Shown in pieces: positions 47,014 through 57,006 of a DNA stretch of 64,000 nucleotides (position 1 is its first letter; each line of letters begins with the position of its first letter). The stretch covers positions 188,501 through 252,500 of the forward strand of contig NZ_ATNE01000001.1 in assembly GCF_000454065.1 (NCBI RefSeq), in the 5' to 3' direction. The translations under genes were made by a program, and so were the position numbers. This DNA is from Brevibacillus thermoruber 423. GTDB lineage: Bacteria > Bacillota > Bacilli > Brevibacillales > Brevibacillaceae. The notes beneath the pieces were generated by a model that saw nothing but the letters and a program-made list of their open reading frames with translations, searched no databases and was not told where the DNA came from.

Positions 47014-47538
47014 CTACTCCAACGGGAGGTCGCGCTTGGACTGCACGGATTCGCACAGACTCTTGATCGGTGTGTAGATCACCAGGGCAAACAGCACATT
47101 CAGCGCGACGGTCGGCAGGATCTGCCGGTTGAGCATCCACTGCACGTCAACCGGTGCCGTGGTGAACAGCAGATGGAGGCTGTACAGCAGCCACTCGTGG
47201 GCGAACAGGATCAGGCTGCACGTAACAAACACCATCCCGAAGCCCCGCTGAAACAACAAGACGATCAATCCCGCAAAGTAGCTGGCCACCATCATCGTCA
47301 TCATGTACAGGCCGATCACCTGCCCGTACAGCACATCCTGCAAAAAACCGAGCGCCAGTCCGTAGTAGAGTCCTTCCCGCCGTCCCAAAAACATCGAAAC
47401 GAGAATGGTGCCGACAAGCGCAAAGCGGGGTACTGTCATCAAAGACAGACCCCATTTGTCAGGCAAAAAGACCTGAACCAGCGTTCCTTCCAGAACAAAC
47501 AGCAAAAGCAGCGTCACAGCGAGGAGAAACCGCGGCAT
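47014..47538 (-). CDS. mreD: Rod shape-determining protein MreD
   Basis: 174 residues, five to six membrane helices, member of the MreBCD elongasome. Characteristic MTVPRFALVGTILVSMFLGRRE and GLALGFLQDVLYG. ATG 47538 overlaps the mreC stop by one base. Confidence 0.94.
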   Translation of the reverse strand: MPRFLLAVTLLLLFVLEGTLVQVFLPDKWGLSLMTVPRFALVGTILVSMFLGRREGLYYGLALGFLQDVLYGQVIGLYMMTMMVASYFAGLIVLLFQRGFGMVFVTCSLILFAHEWLLYSLHLLFTTAPVDVQWMLNRQILPTVALNVLFALVIYTPIKSLCESVQSKRDLPLE

Positions 47539-48605
47539 TACTGTCCACCTCCGCTGTCAGCCGCAGCCGCGCTTCCCTGCCAGCTGGACGGAGCAGCGCC
47601 GCGACCCGATGCTGCGGACGGCTGCGACTGCTGGGCTGCCTGCTGCCGCGCGGCTGAACCTGCCTGTTGAGACGCCTGCTGCTGGGTCAGAGCTGTCTGC
47701 TGTCCCTGCGGCTGATTGGGGATCAGCTCGCCGGTGGGCGAGAAGGAGAAGTTGCGCTCTACCACCATCACTTCGTTCAGTTGGGAAAAGTCGGCGCTCG
47801 GCTGGATATAGGCGGTCTGCGTCAGTCCGTAATCGTCAGGCTGGACCCGCACGACGTATCCAACCGGCAGATTGGGCGGAATCACTCCGCCAAATCCGGA
47901 GGTAATCACCTGCTGCTTTGGCTCGATTTTCTCTCCCCAGGGAATTTTGCGCATGACAAGCAGGCGTTCCTGCGAATCGTATTCTTCAATGACACCGCTG
48001 ACGGGATGGTGGGTAACGGTGCCGTTGACCGTCTGCACGGTTTGAATCGTGGCCGAGATGTTATCACGCCGCTCGTAGCTGGTCAAAAGCTCCACGGTGG
48101 CGGAAAAGTTGGCCACGCTCTGCACCCGACCGATCAATCCCTTGGCGGTCATGACCGCCATGTCTTTCTTGATGCCGTGTTTCAGACCCTTGTCGATCGT
48201 GATGACGTTGTTCCAGGTGTCCGGATTTCTCGCCACCACTTCGGCGTAGCGAAGCTGATAGGAGTTTTTCAACGACTCCTCCGCTTGCAAAAGCTTGCGC
48301 AGGCGTTCGTTTTCCGCTTGGAGCGCGTGCAGCTCCGCCGTCATCCGGGCGTACTGGTCCAGGCTTGCCTTCAGCGCCCGGTTTTCTTCGTACACGTTGT
48401 ACGCGTCGCCAACTTCTTGAAAAAAGGTGGAAACAGCATGGGCAGGGCGGTAAAAGATCCCCTGCACCACGCTGAACACATCCTTGAAAAACATCTCCGG
48501 CCAGGTCAGGCGAGCCCGTTCCCGGGACGTAAAGCCCACGATGGAGATCAACAGGACCAGGCCCACAAGCACAATAATCAGCCGCTTGTTCCCGAAAAAC
48601 GACAT
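47538..48605 (-). CDS. mreC: Rod shape-determining protein MreC
   Basis: 355 residues: N-terminal membrane anchor, coiled coil (YARMTAELHALQAENERLRK), two beta-domains (ITIDKGLKHGIKKDMAVMTA, TSGFGGVIPPNLPVGYV), and an unusual Gln/Ala/Ser-rich C-terminal tail of about 60 residues. Couples MreB outside to PBP2. ATG 48605, 14 bp after mreB. Confidence 0.96.
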   Translation of the reverse strand: MSFFGNKRLIIVLVGLVLLISIVGFTSRERARLTWPEMFFKDVFSVVQGIFYRPAHAVSTFFQEVGDAYNVYEENRALKASLDQYARMTAELHALQAENERLRKLLQAEESLKNSYQLRYAEVVARNPDTWNNVITIDKGLKHGIKKDMAVMTAKGLIGRVQSVANFSATVELLTSYERRDNISATIQTVQTVNGTVTHHPVSGVIEEYDSQERLLVMRKIPWGEKIEPKQQVITSGFGGVIPPNLPVGYVVRVQPDDYGLTQTAYIQPSADFSQLNEVMVVERNFSFSPTGELIPNQPQGQQTALTQQQASQQAGSAARQQAAQQSQPSAASGRGAAPSSWQGSAAAADSGGGQ

Positions 48606-48619
48606 GCCGCAACCTCCGA

Positions 48620-49690
<1,071 letters not shown>

Positions 49691-49773
49691 TTACAAACCT
49701 ATGATGAGAAAAAAAGCTCTGGTAAAGCATGCTCGGTGAAGCCGGTCCTTCTTGCGGAGCCGGTGCCCGCCCG

Positions 49774-50472
49774 TTACAGGTAGCCCTGCTCTTTCAAGCT
49801 GACGTACCTGGCGTCACCGATGATGATGTGGTCCAGCAGGGTAATGCCGAGCAGTTCGCCGGCTTCCCGCAGGGTGTGGGTAATGGCGAGGTCTTCCCTG
49901 CTGGGCGTTGGGTCGCCGCTGGGATGGTTATGTAAACAAATGACCGACGCGCTGCTGCAGCGAATCGCTTCTTTGAATACTTCCCGCGGATGCACGATGG
50001 AGGTGTCCAGGCTCCCGACAAAAATCGTCTTCTTGCCGATGACGTGATTTTTGGTGTTGAGGAACAGACAGACAAAATGCTCCTGCGTCAGATGGCCAAG
50101 CTCCGGAAGCATCAGTTCCGCCACGTCGCGCGGCAGACGGATGGACGCACGGCGCTGCCCCGAACCCCCCAGCAGTCTGCGCCCCAACTCGAACGCAGCA
50201 TGCAGCTCGATCGCTTTCACCTGTCCGATTCCCTTCAAGCGGGTGAGTTCGGTGTGAGAGGCTTGGGCCAGGCCGCGCAAGTCGCCAAACGTAGCCAGCA
50301 AGCGCTGGGCAAGTTCAAACGCCGTCTGCTGCTCACTGCCCGTGCGCAATAGGATCGCGAGAAGCTCGGCATCGGACAGATGGCCCGCTCCTTCGCGAAG
50401 CAGTCTTTCCCTTGGACGGTCATAGTAAGGGACGTTTTTCTTGCGCGTTTCGTTACAGGTGGTTGCCGACAT
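49774..50472 (-). CDS. radC: RadC-family JAMM protein
   Basis: 232 residues: an HhH-like N-part (LTRLKGIGQVKAIELHAAFE) and a JAMM/MPN metal site HNHPSGDPTPSREDL. Biochemical role unsettled despite the historical DNA-repair name. Between maf and mreB as in B. subtilis. ATG 50472 with GGAGG nine bases upstream. Confidence 0.96.
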   Translation of the reverse strand: MSATTCNETRKKNVPYYDRPRERLLREGAGHLSDAELLAILLRTGSEQQTAFELAQRLLATFGDLRGLAQASHTELTRLKGIGQVKAIELHAAFELGRRLLGGSGQRRASIRLPRDVAELMLPELGHLTQEHFVCLFLNTKNHVIGKKTIFVGSLDTSIVHPREVFKEAIRCSSASVICLHNHPSGDPTPSREDLAITHTLREAGELLGITLLDHIIIGDARYVSLKEQGYL

Positions 50473-50577
50473 TTTTTACCGCCTCCAGCAAAACGTGATC
50501 GGTTTGCGGAAACGGCTGGCAGAGAAGCGTCCTGAGCGGGGAGAGGCCGTTGCCGCGGTGTGAGCAGCACTGCAGCG

Positions 50578-51162
50578 TTACAGCAGGGTGATCCCAAAGC
50601 GGGAAAGCATGCCGGCCGTCAAGCACAGCGGCAGTCCGACCACCGTAAAGTAGTCGCCTTCGATGCTTTCCACAAGAGTGGAGCCAATGCCTTGAATGGC
50701 GTAGGATCCGGCCTTGTCCATCGGTTCCTTGGTCGCGATGTAGGAGCGAATTTCCCGCTCGGTCAGCGGGCGAATCCGCACCGCGGTCTTGCTGTGAGCC
50801 ACCTCGAAGCGGCCGGTCGCGGCATCGATCAGGGCGACGCCGCTGTACACGGTATGCTCCCGCCCCTGGAGCGCGGAGAGCATGCGAAAAGCGTCCGGCT
50901 CGTCAGCCGGCTTGCCCAAAATACGTCCGTCCAGGACCACGACGGTATCGGAGCCAAGCACGACGCCGGCGTCGAGGCGGGAAGCAACGGCCCGTGCCTT
51001 GCGAAGGGCCAATTCTTCCACCACCGCTTCCGGGGACATTCCCGGCTGCGTCGTCTCGTCCACGTCACTGGTCATGACAGTAAACGGCAGACCCAACGTC
51101 TGCAGCAGTTCCCGCCTCCTCGGCGACGAGGAAGCCAAAATGAGTGATGTTTCTGTTTTCAT
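50578..51162 (-). CDS. maf: Maf-family nucleoside triphosphate pyrophosphatase
   Basis: Hydrolyses (modified) dTTP/UTP as house-cleaning; Maf also influences septation in Bacillus. 194 residues; LILASSSPRRRELL, SDVDETT, VVLGSDTVVVLDGRILGKP and AGSYAIQGIGSTLVESIEGDYFTVVGLPL are diagnostic. ATG 51162, 12 bp after DUF4321, with only a weak ribosome site. Confidence 0.97.
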   Translation of the reverse strand: MKTETSLILASSSPRRRELLQTLGLPFTVMTSDVDETTQPGMSPEAVVEELALRKARAVASRLDAGVVLGSDTVVVLDGRILGKPADEPDAFRMLSALQGREHTVYSGVALIDAATGRFEVAHSKTAVRIRPLTEREIRSYIATKEPMDKAGSYAIQGIGSTLVESIEGDYFTVVGLPLCLTAGMLSRFGITLL

Positions 51163-51174
51163 GTCATGTTCAAC

Positions 51175-51426
51175 CTACTTCATTCTGCGATATATCCAAA
51201 AGGCGAGAGCAAGCCCTCCCATACTGGCCAGATTTAGTTTTACCTGAACGGTAAGGTCGTACTTCAGGATTTCCAAATCTGCCGCTGGGGTCCATGATAT
51301 CTCTTTGCTCTTTGCGAGAAACGGGATCCATGGTCCCAAAATCTCTCCCAGGATACTGCCGCATAACATCCCGGAAATCAAAAGAAGCAGAAGCGTAAGT
51401 GTTTCTTTCCCCTTCAAATCCCTCAT
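51175..51426 (-). CDS. DUF4321 small membrane protein
   Basis: 83 residues with two membrane helices (TLTLLLLLISGMLCGSILGE and LASMGGLALAFWIYR). The (S)GxxxGxxLGxxLG-type motif after the first helix and the position before maf match DUF4321. Function unknown. ATG 51426 follows AGAGGGAG closely; the upstream open frame to 51570 is Arg-rich and not credible. Promoter at 51595-51623 gives a leader of about 160 nt. Confidence 0.85.
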   Translation of the reverse strand: MRDLKGKETLTLLLLLISGMLCGSILGEILGPWIPFLAKSKEISWTPAADLEILKYDLTVQVKLNLASMGGLALAFWIYRRMK

Positions 51427-51594
51427 CTCCCTCTTGTCTCTGCGTCCGAACCACCTTCCCCGCATCCGTCCCGCATGGGTGCGGCGCAGCCGACGACGGC
51501 TGCCCGACCGGTGCCGTGCGGCAGCCCGGCAGCACCGGAACGAAGCTGTTCGAACATCTTTTTCTCTCAAGGGATTTCTTTTTTGCCAACCATA

Positions 51595-51623
51595 AGTGTA
51601 GCAAATGGGACAGGGCGAAACAA
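51595..51623 (-). promoter_or_regulatory. Probable sigma-A promoter of DUF4321-maf-radC-mre genes
   Basis: Minus strand -35 TTGTTT (51618-51623), 17 bp, -10 TACACT (51595-51600). The leader contains a GC-rich dyad (GGCTGCC ... GGCAGCC at about 51498-51526). Confidence 0.55.
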
Positions 51624-51646
51624 TCCCTGATGACTACTGTATGAAA

Positions 51647-51682
51647 AGAAAAAACTTCCTGCAAGAAAACCTGCATGGAAGT
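51647..51682 (-). terminator. Terminator after spoIIB
   Basis: Minus-strand stem ACTTCC..TGCA with TGCA..GGAAGT and a T6 run. Confidence 0.85.
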
Positions 51683-51697
51683 CTTGGTTTTGTGCCG

Positions 51698-52942
51698 TTA
51701 TTCCTCCGCCTTCACCTGCCGGACCCAGTTGGCGTAGTTCTCCCAGAACGTCAGCACGCCTGCCTGCACCTGCCAGGCGTACGATTCCGCGCTGGCCGTC
51801 TTGCTGCCGGCAATCGCCTCCGCCATTTTGTCGCGGGCCTGCACCGCCTGGTTCATGCCGTTGACCATTCCGGCGAACAGGGACTGCCACGACTCCGGCG
51901 CGGAAACGGCCCGGCTCTGCTCCAGAAAGCGGCGGTGCTGTTCCTTGAGCGCGGACGCCTCCTCTGCGGACAGCGCCGGCTGGGCCGAGCTGATCACGTG
52001 ACCGGATTGGCCGGCCAGGGTGCGGGCCATCTCCAGACCGGTTTGGAAAAACGCGTTCAAATCCGCCGGTTGGGCTGTCCCCGCCGCTCCTTTTACAGAG
52101 ACGCTCCCGGAGAAGCCCGGCAGGACCAATTCCTTGACGTAGACGTCCATTCCCCTTGCCTTCAGGCTGCTGGCAAATCCGAGCACCGCGTCACGGGTGG
52201 GTGCCGCGGCGGCAAACAGATACTGTTTGTCCTCCCCCTTGTACAGAAAGTGCGGGATGCCCGCTTTGTCCAACGGCTTGATCGCCTCTGCGGCGGACGC
52301 CTCCGGTTGAAACACTCCGGTCTGGGCCACGTGCAAACGCTCCTCCGGCAGCCGCAGCTCCACCGCCTGCTCCGTGCCGGCCGCGTTTGTCCCCGCAGCT
52401 TCGGGAGGGGTCGGTCCGGCTGCTTTCATCCCGTCCGTCTTTCCTCCCGTCCCCCCGGCCGAAAACGTCGTCACGGTATCGCTCAACACGCTTTGATACG
52501 ACCGGGAAAGCTGCTCTTCGCCAAACACGCTGAGCACCAGCAGTCCGAACACCAGCCCGATCGCCACGGCGCCGCCGGTGGCAAACAGGTTTTTTGCTAC
52601 CGTGCCTTCACGCATCCATCCCGGCAGGACAAACCGGCCGCGTCCGAGACGGCCGCTCCCCTCCTCATCCGGGGAGAACTCCACCTCCCGCTGCGGCTCG
52701 CCGCCGCTTTCCCGCTCTCCCGGCACCTGCGGGTTCTTTCCGCGAAGCTCTCTCAAGAGCGACCACGCATCCTCTTCCCGCGACGTTTTGACGGTCGGAA
52801 CGGGAGGAATCCCCGCCGCCTTCCGCCACTCGATCGGGGGCTGTCCTCCGTCCGCCTGCCCCGTTTTCTTCTCCGTCCGGCTTCCTTCCCACCGCTCGCC
52901 GTTCAATTTTACCGTCACCTGCGTTTTTCTCTGCCCGCTCAC
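51698..52942 (-). CDS. spoIIB: SpoIIB-like SPOR-domain membrane protein
   Basis: 414 residues from GTG 52942 (GGAGGAGG eight bases upstream). A long charged cytosolic N-part (residues 1-115) is followed by one membrane helix (LFATGGAVAIGLVFGLLVLS), a Gly/Thr linker, a SPOR-like domain (LRLPEERLHVAQTGVFQPEA ... DVYVKELVLPGFSGSVSV) and a helical tail. Synteny between comC and maf equals B. subtilis spoIIB, which localises to the sporulation septum and assists engulfment. Sequence is poorly conserved in this family, so the name leans on context. Confidence 0.78.
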   Translation of the reverse strand: MSGQRKTQVTVKLNGERWEGSRTEKKTGQADGGQPPIEWRKAAGIPPVPTVKTSREEDAWSLLRELRGKNPQVPGERESGGEPQREVEFSPDEEGSGRLGRGRFVLPGWMREGTVAKNLFATGGAVAIGLVFGLLVLSVFGEEQLSRSYQSVLSDTVTTFSAGGTGGKTDGMKAAGPTPPEAAGTNAAGTEQAVELRLPEERLHVAQTGVFQPEASAAEAIKPLDKAGIPHFLYKGEDKQYLFAAAAPTRDAVLGFASSLKARGMDVYVKELVLPGFSGSVSVKGAAGTAQPADLNAFFQTGLEMARTLAGQSGHVISSAQPALSAEEASALKEQHRRFLEQSRAVSAPESWQSLFAGMVNGMNQAVQARDKMAEAIAGSKTASAESYAWQVQAGVLTFWENYANWVRQVKAEE

Positions 52943-53001
52943 GACAACGCCCTCCTCCAAACCGGCTCTGTTTGTACCAGTGTACGTCGGACAGGGACAG
53001 G

Positions 53002-53616
53002 TTATGACAGCACGTAGACGGCGAGGACGCCCGCACATAGAAACGGGGCAAACGGCAGCGACGCCCCCCGTCCCGCCCGTCCGCCGAACAGCATCAGGAC
53101 GCCTGCCGCCAGCGCCAGCGCGCAGCCGACGGTAAGTCCACCGACAAACGTCCGCCAGCCGACCGCCGCCGCCAGCACGCCCGCCAGTTTGGCGTCCCCC
53201 ATCCCCACCGCGTCAGGCCGAAGCGCGGAGATGGTCCCGAACAGCAGCAGTCCGAAGCCCCCTGCCAACAGCGAGGAAAGCCAGACGTCCGAATGCTCCA
53301 GCCAACGCAGGCCCGGCAGGACGGGCAGCGCCGCCAGCAGGACGGCGTTGGGGATGCGCCTGAACATAACATCCGTCAGGGAAACCAGCAGACAGAATAC
53401 AATGAGTAGGAGGGTGGGAAGCTGCTCTGTGATGCCTCTCCCGTCCTGCATCCGGACGATGGCAAACAGGATGCCGCAGAGAAGCGACACAGCCGCTCGG
53501 TGGAAAAGCGGAGAGCGGCAGGGAGCGGACGGGCCAAAACGACAGGCCTGTCTCCAGACGTACCAGCCGGCGGCAGTACCGAGGCCGCCCGCGAAGAGCG
53601 CTCCCCACATGTCCAC
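53002..53616 (-). CDS. comC: Prepilin peptidase (A24), short ComC
   Basis: Processes type-4-pilin-like ComG pseudopilins for DNA uptake. 204 residues; catalytic Asp in VSLTDVMFRRIPN and GMGDAKLAGVLAA, six to seven membrane segments. The cytosolic N-terminal Cys4/methyltransferase loop of bifunctional enzymes is missing (B. subtilis ComC is about 248), so it probably only cleaves. ATG 53616. No ribosome-site problem. Confidence 0.88.
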   Translation of the reverse strand: MDMWGALFAGGLGTAAGWYVWRQACRFGPSAPCRSPLFHRAAVSLLCGILFAIVRMQDGRGITEQLPTLLLIVFCLLVSLTDVMFRRIPNAVLLAALPVLPGLRWLEHSDVWLSSLLAGGFGLLLFGTISALRPDAVGMGDAKLAGVLAAAVGWRTFVGGLTVGCALALAAGVLMLFGGRAGRGASLPFAPFLCAGVLAVYVLS

Positions 53617-53699
53617 AGCGATGCTCCCTCCCCGTTTTTCTTCCCTGCAACGATTCTATTTCCTTGCAATGGGACAAAAACAGAGCGCGGCCGCACGCG

Positions 53700-53954
53700 T
53701 CAATCCAGCGATCTCGTTTTTCGCAGGCCATGCTCAAACTGGTGCAGGTGGTCTATGCGCTCGTTGACGTATCGGAAATCCTCTTGCCATCCCTGCTTCT
53801 GCGTTTCCTTCACGATTTCCGCCTTCTTTTCCAGCGCCTTGATTTCGTTTCGCAGGGCGATGATGATATCCAGAAAGGTGTCCATGTTCATCTGCCGGAT
53901 TCTCTGAATAAACTGCCATTCCGCCTCCGTCAACTGATATTGTTTGTTTGCCAC
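53700..53954 (-). CDS. Small coiled-coil protein of unknown function
   Basis: 84 residues, soluble: TEAEWQFIQRIRQMNMDTFL then a helical EIKALEKKAEIVKETQ likely to form a coiled coil, and DFRYVNERIDHLHQFEHG. GTG start 53954 has AGGTG eight bases upstream. Divergent from khtT. No family recognised. Confidence 0.65.
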   Translation of the reverse strand: MANKQYQLTEAEWQFIQRIRQMNMDTFLDIIIALRNEIKALEKKAEIVKETQKQGWQEDFRYVNERIDHLHQFEHGLRKTRSLD

Positions 53955-54009
53955 GGACGTATCACCTTTGCCAAATGTGTCAATTTTGAATCATCTTGTT
54001 TCAAAATGT

Positions 54010-54050
54010 ATACGATTTGACGTCGTACTTTATATAATCGTATTCGAATA
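54010..54050. promoter_or_regulatory. AT-rich palindromic control region of khtTU
   Basis: Within the 218-bp divergent gap. ATACGAT (54010-54016) and ATCGTAT (54037-54043) form an inverted repeat around TTGACG (54017-54022) and TATAAT (54033-54038). TATTCGAATA (54041-54050) is a perfect palindrome. TTGACG and TATAAT are too close (10 bp) to be one promoter. Strikingly AT-rich compared with the surroundings; the controlling protein is unknown. Confidence 0.45.
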
Positions 54051-54172
54051 TACTTATGTCAACGCCGTATTCAATAAAAGAGAGGAATGCACGCCATACT
54101 ACCATGAAAGATTTCCCTCCCCCTCGTTGAAGACATGGTTGACGTTAGCTCATCTGACAGGAGGCGATTGTT

Positions 54173-54670
54173 GTGTTCAATATTCGGGAGTGTGACTTGC
54201 CTGGTATCGGGCGAAAGTATCAAATCGATACCAGGGGAGGAGACAAGCTGGTGGTCGTCATTCACGACGACGGTCGAAGAGAGCTGTACCACTTTGACAA
54301 GGACGACCAGGATGAAAACATCTCCATGGTCACGCTGGATGACGACGAGGCGCGCCAGGTAGCCGGCATTATCGGCGGGATGACCTATAAGCCGAAAGCC
54401 CTCGATTCTATTGAAATTGCCCTGGATGAACTGGTCATCGAATGGTACAAGATCGAACCCGGTTCGTTCTGCGTCGGAAAAACGATCGGCGAACTGGACC
54501 TCCGCCAAAATACAGGGGCGATCGTCATTGCCGTCATTGAAAAGGATCACAAACAGATCATCAGTCCCGGGCCGGAGCAGGTTCTCTCCGCCGGCTCAAC
54601 CCTGGTGGTTGCCGGGGAAAGAAAGCAGGTGAAGGCGTTAAAAACCACGCTTAGCACGGGAGGTGAATGA
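54173..54670 (+). CDS. khtT: K+ efflux regulatory subunit KhtT
   Basis: 165 residues: an N-terminal domain ([18 protein letters not shown]) and a C-terminal RCK_C/TrkA-C domain ([20 protein letters not shown] ... [15 protein letters not shown]). In B. subtilis KhtT gates the KhtU antiporter and binds c-di-AMP. GTG 54173 has AGGAGG eight bases upstream. The small khtS that precedes it in B. subtilis is absent. Confidence 0.92.
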   Translation: MFNIRECDLPGIGRKYQIDTRGGDKLVVVIHDDGRRELYHFDKDDQDENISMVTLDDDEARQVAGIIGGMTYKPKALDSIEIALDELVIEWYKIEPGSFCVGKTIGELDLRQNTGAIVIAVIEKDHKQIISPGPEQVLSAGSTLVVAGERKQVKALKTTLSTGGE

Positions 54671-54672
54671 TA

Positions 54673-55902
54673 TTGGAGCACATCGTGTTTGAGGTTGGCC
54701 TGGCCATCGCGTTGATTGCAATCGCCGGCTTCATTTCCATCAGACTCCGCTTTTCCATTGTTCCCTTCTACATTCTGGTCGGCATGGCGGTGGGGCCCCA
54801 CGCCCCTGATATCGGCCTGTTTGACCTTCGCTTCATTGAGAGTGCTCCGCTCATCGAATTTATGGGCCGGGTAGGCGTGCTGTTCCTGCTGTTCTACCTG
54901 GGGCTTGAATTCTCCGTCGGCCGCCTGATCAAAGCAGGGCGCTCGATCGCCGTAGGCGGCACCATCTACATTGCCATCAACTTCACGCTTGGGCTTCTGT
55001 TCGGGTGGGCCGCCGGTTTTCCCGCCAAGGAAGTGCTGGTGATTGCCGGCATTACCACCATCTCGTCCAGCGCCATCGTGGCAAAAGTGCTGGTCGACTT
55101 GAAACGGACGGCCAATCCGGAAACGGAGATGATCCTCGGCATCATCATGTTTGAGGATATCTTCCTGGCCCTCTACATCTCCATCCTGTCCGGACTGGTG
55201 CTGAGCGGGGCCTCATCGATTGCGGGCGTGATTTCTTCCGCATTGATCGCGCTCGGCTACATGCTGCTGTTCATCATCGTGGGACGAAAAGCTGTCCCCT
55301 TCCTGAATCGCGCGCTGCAGATCAAATCCAATGAAGTGTTCATGCTCGTCGTGTTTTCCGGCCTCTTTCTGGTCGCCGGCTTCTCCGAGACGATCCACGT
55401 CGCAGAGGCGATCGGAGCGCTGCTCGTCGGCCTGGTGCTGGCGGAAACGGAGCATATGAAAAGAATCGAGCACATGATTCTGCCCTTCCGCGACTTTTTT
55501 GGCGCCATGTTCTTCTTCAGTTTCGGCTTGACGATCGATCCCTTGGCGCTGAGCGGGGCCGTGTGGCTGTCAATCGCGGCCGTCGTGATCACGCTGATCG
55601 GCAACTTTACGGCCGGTCTGCTCGCCGGACGGAGCGCCGGCCTGTCTCCCAAAGCTTCCTCCAACATCGGACTCACCATTGTGTCACGCGGTGAATTCTC
55701 CATCATCATGGCGAATCTGGGCAAAGCCGGCGGCCTTCTCGACATCCTCCAGCCGTTTGCCGCCCTTTACGTGTTAATTCTGGCGATTCTGGGACCATTG
55801 CTGACGAAGGAATCGAAGCGGATTTACAACCTGCTGAACCGGGTGCTCCCTCTGGAGCGGACGCGGCAGAAGAAGCCCGCGGAAAGTTCCGGCCAGCATT
55901 GA
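54673..55902 (+). CDS. khtU: K+/H+ antiporter KhtU
   Basis: CPA2 family potassium efflux antiporter, about 409 residues, 12-13 membrane segments, very close to B. subtilis YhaU (FLLFYLGLEFSVGRLIKAGR, KVLVDLKRTANPETEMILGI). TTG 54673 (LEHIVFEVG) has GGAGG nine bases upstream; ATG 54667, which overlaps the khtT stop, is the alternative. Confidence 0.93.
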   Translation: MEHIVFEVGLAIALIAIAGFISIRLRFSIVPFYILVGMAVGPHAPDIGLFDLRFIESAPLIEFMGRVGVLFLLFYLGLEFSVGRLIKAGRSIAVGGTIYIAINFTLGLLFGWAAGFPAKEVLVIAGITTISSSAIVAKVLVDLKRTANPETEMILGIIMFEDIFLALYISILSGLVLSGASSIAGVISSALIALGYMLLFIIVGRKAVPFLNRALQIKSNEVFMLVVFSGLFLVAGFSETIHVAEAIGALLVGLVLAETEHMKRIEHMILPFRDFFGAMFFFSFGLTIDPLALSGAVWLSIAAVVITLIGNFTAGLLAGRSAGLSPKASSNIGLTIVSRGEFSIIMANLGKAGGLLDILQPFAALYVLILAILGPLLTKESKRIYNLLNRVLPLERTRQKKPAESSGQH

Positions 55903-55925
55903 CAGCAGGTGAAGGCGAATAGAAG

Positions 55926-55956
55926 GAGGCTGCCCGGATGTGTTCCGGGCGGCCTC
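55926..55956. terminator. Bidirectional hairpin between khtU and fabH
   Basis: GAGGCTGCCCGGA pairs with TCCGGGCGGCCTC (one wobble) around a 5-nt loop. Pyrimidine tracts at both ends are short. Confidence 0.65.
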
Positions 55957-55966
55957 TTGCGACCGA

Positions 55967-56959
55967 TTACGGCATCCATTTAACCAGCAGACCGGCGTGC
56001 ACCAGCCCGCCTCCAAAGCCGTAGAGGAGCAGGGTATCCCCGGGCTTCACCTTTCCGTCGCGGATGCCCATCGAAAGCGCCAGCGGAATGGTGGCCGCCG
56101 AAGTATTCCCGTAGTACTCCATGCTGTACAGCGTCTTCTCCAGCGGAAATCCGCTTTTTTCGCAGATGGACTCGATCATCCGCAAATTGGCGCTGTGGGG
56201 AATGAACCAATCCACGTCCCGCAGCGTGAGTCCTGCCCGCTCCACCACCTCCGCCATGCCTTTGGGAACCGTGGTGACCGCCCATTTGTACACTTCCCGG
56301 CCGTTTTGCACGATACAGCCGTTTCCTGCCAGTTCCGCCTCGCCCATTCGCCGCGACAACCCCGTGCGGTAGAGATGAATGCCTCCTTCGCCTTTTGTCC
56401 CCAGATGGGCGGCGAGGAATCCCGGGTTTTGCTCATCCCGCTCCACCAGCACCGCCCCGGCACCGTCGCCGAACAGGATGCAGGTGGTCCGGTCCGTGTA
56501 GTCGGTTACCTTGGACAAGGTTTCCGCCGCCACGACCAGCACTTTTCGATGCAGACCCGCGCTGATCATGCCGTTGGCCATGTGCAGGGCATAGGCAAAC
56601 CCGGCGCAGGTGGCATTCACATCCAGCGCTCCCGCCTGACCGATTCCAAAGCGGGCTTGAATCCGGCTGGCGACGCTGGGAAAGGGGTAGTCCGGCGTGG
56701 TCGTGGAGACGAGAATGAGGTCGACATCCGCCACCGTTTTCCCATACGTCCTGATCATGTCCTCAACAGCGGCGATCGCCAAATCGCTGGTGAACTGGTC
56801 TTCGTCAGCAATCCGCCGCTCCCGTATGCCGGTGCGCTGCACGATCCACTCATCCGACGTGTCCACCATCTTTTCCAGGTCAAAGTTGGTCAGCACACGC
56901 GCCGGCACGTAGGTGCCAATGGCCGTGATGCGTGCTTTCGATGCCGTTTCCATACTCAT
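55967..56959 (-). CDS. fabH: 3-oxoacyl-ACP synthase III (FabH type)
   Basis: Starts fatty acid synthesis by condensing acyl-CoA with malonyl-ACP. 330 residues; catalytic Cys in NATCAGFAYAL, His in FIPHSANLRMI, Asn in YYGNTSAATIPLAL. Stand-alone gene, which resembles B. subtilis fabHB (yhfB) rather than fabHA-fabF. ATG 56959 has AGGTG seven bases upstream. A FapR operator at 57007-57023 marks membrane-lipid control. Confidence 0.95.
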   Translation of the reverse strand: MSMETASKARITAIGTYVPARVLTNFDLEKMVDTSDEWIVQRTGIRERRIADEDQFTSDLAIAAVEDMIRTYGKTVADVDLILVSTTTPDYPFPSVASRIQARFGIGQAGALDVNATCAGFAYALHMANGMISAGLHRKVLVVAAETLSKVTDYTDRTTCILFGDGAGAVLVERDEQNPGFLAAHLGTKGEGGIHLYRTGLSRRMGEAELAGNGCIVQNGREVYKWAVTTVPKGMAEVVERAGLTLRDVDWFIPHSANLRMIESICEKSGFPLEKTLYSMEYYGNTSAATIPLALSMGIRDGKVKPGDTLLLYGFGGGLVHAGLLVKWMP

Positions 56960-56990
56960 GTTTCCTCACCTCGCTCGTATTGTACTCCCT

Positions 56991-56996
56991 ATTATA
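56991..56996 (-). promoter_or_regulatory. -10 box of the fabH promoter
   Basis: TATAAT on the minus strand. The -35 region falls in the FapR operator and has no clear consensus. Start expected near 56984. Confidence 0.7.
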
Positions 56997-57006
56997 ACAC
57001 TAAGTA

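Noticed and set aside
51427-51570. N-terminal extension of the DUF4321 protein
   Set aside because: Arg/Ser-rich and inside the leader after the promoter; family members start at the chosen ATG.
53955-54172. c-di-AMP (ydaO) riboswitch upstream of khtT
   Set aside because: I found none of the conserved ydaO core sequences. The region shows palindromes instead.
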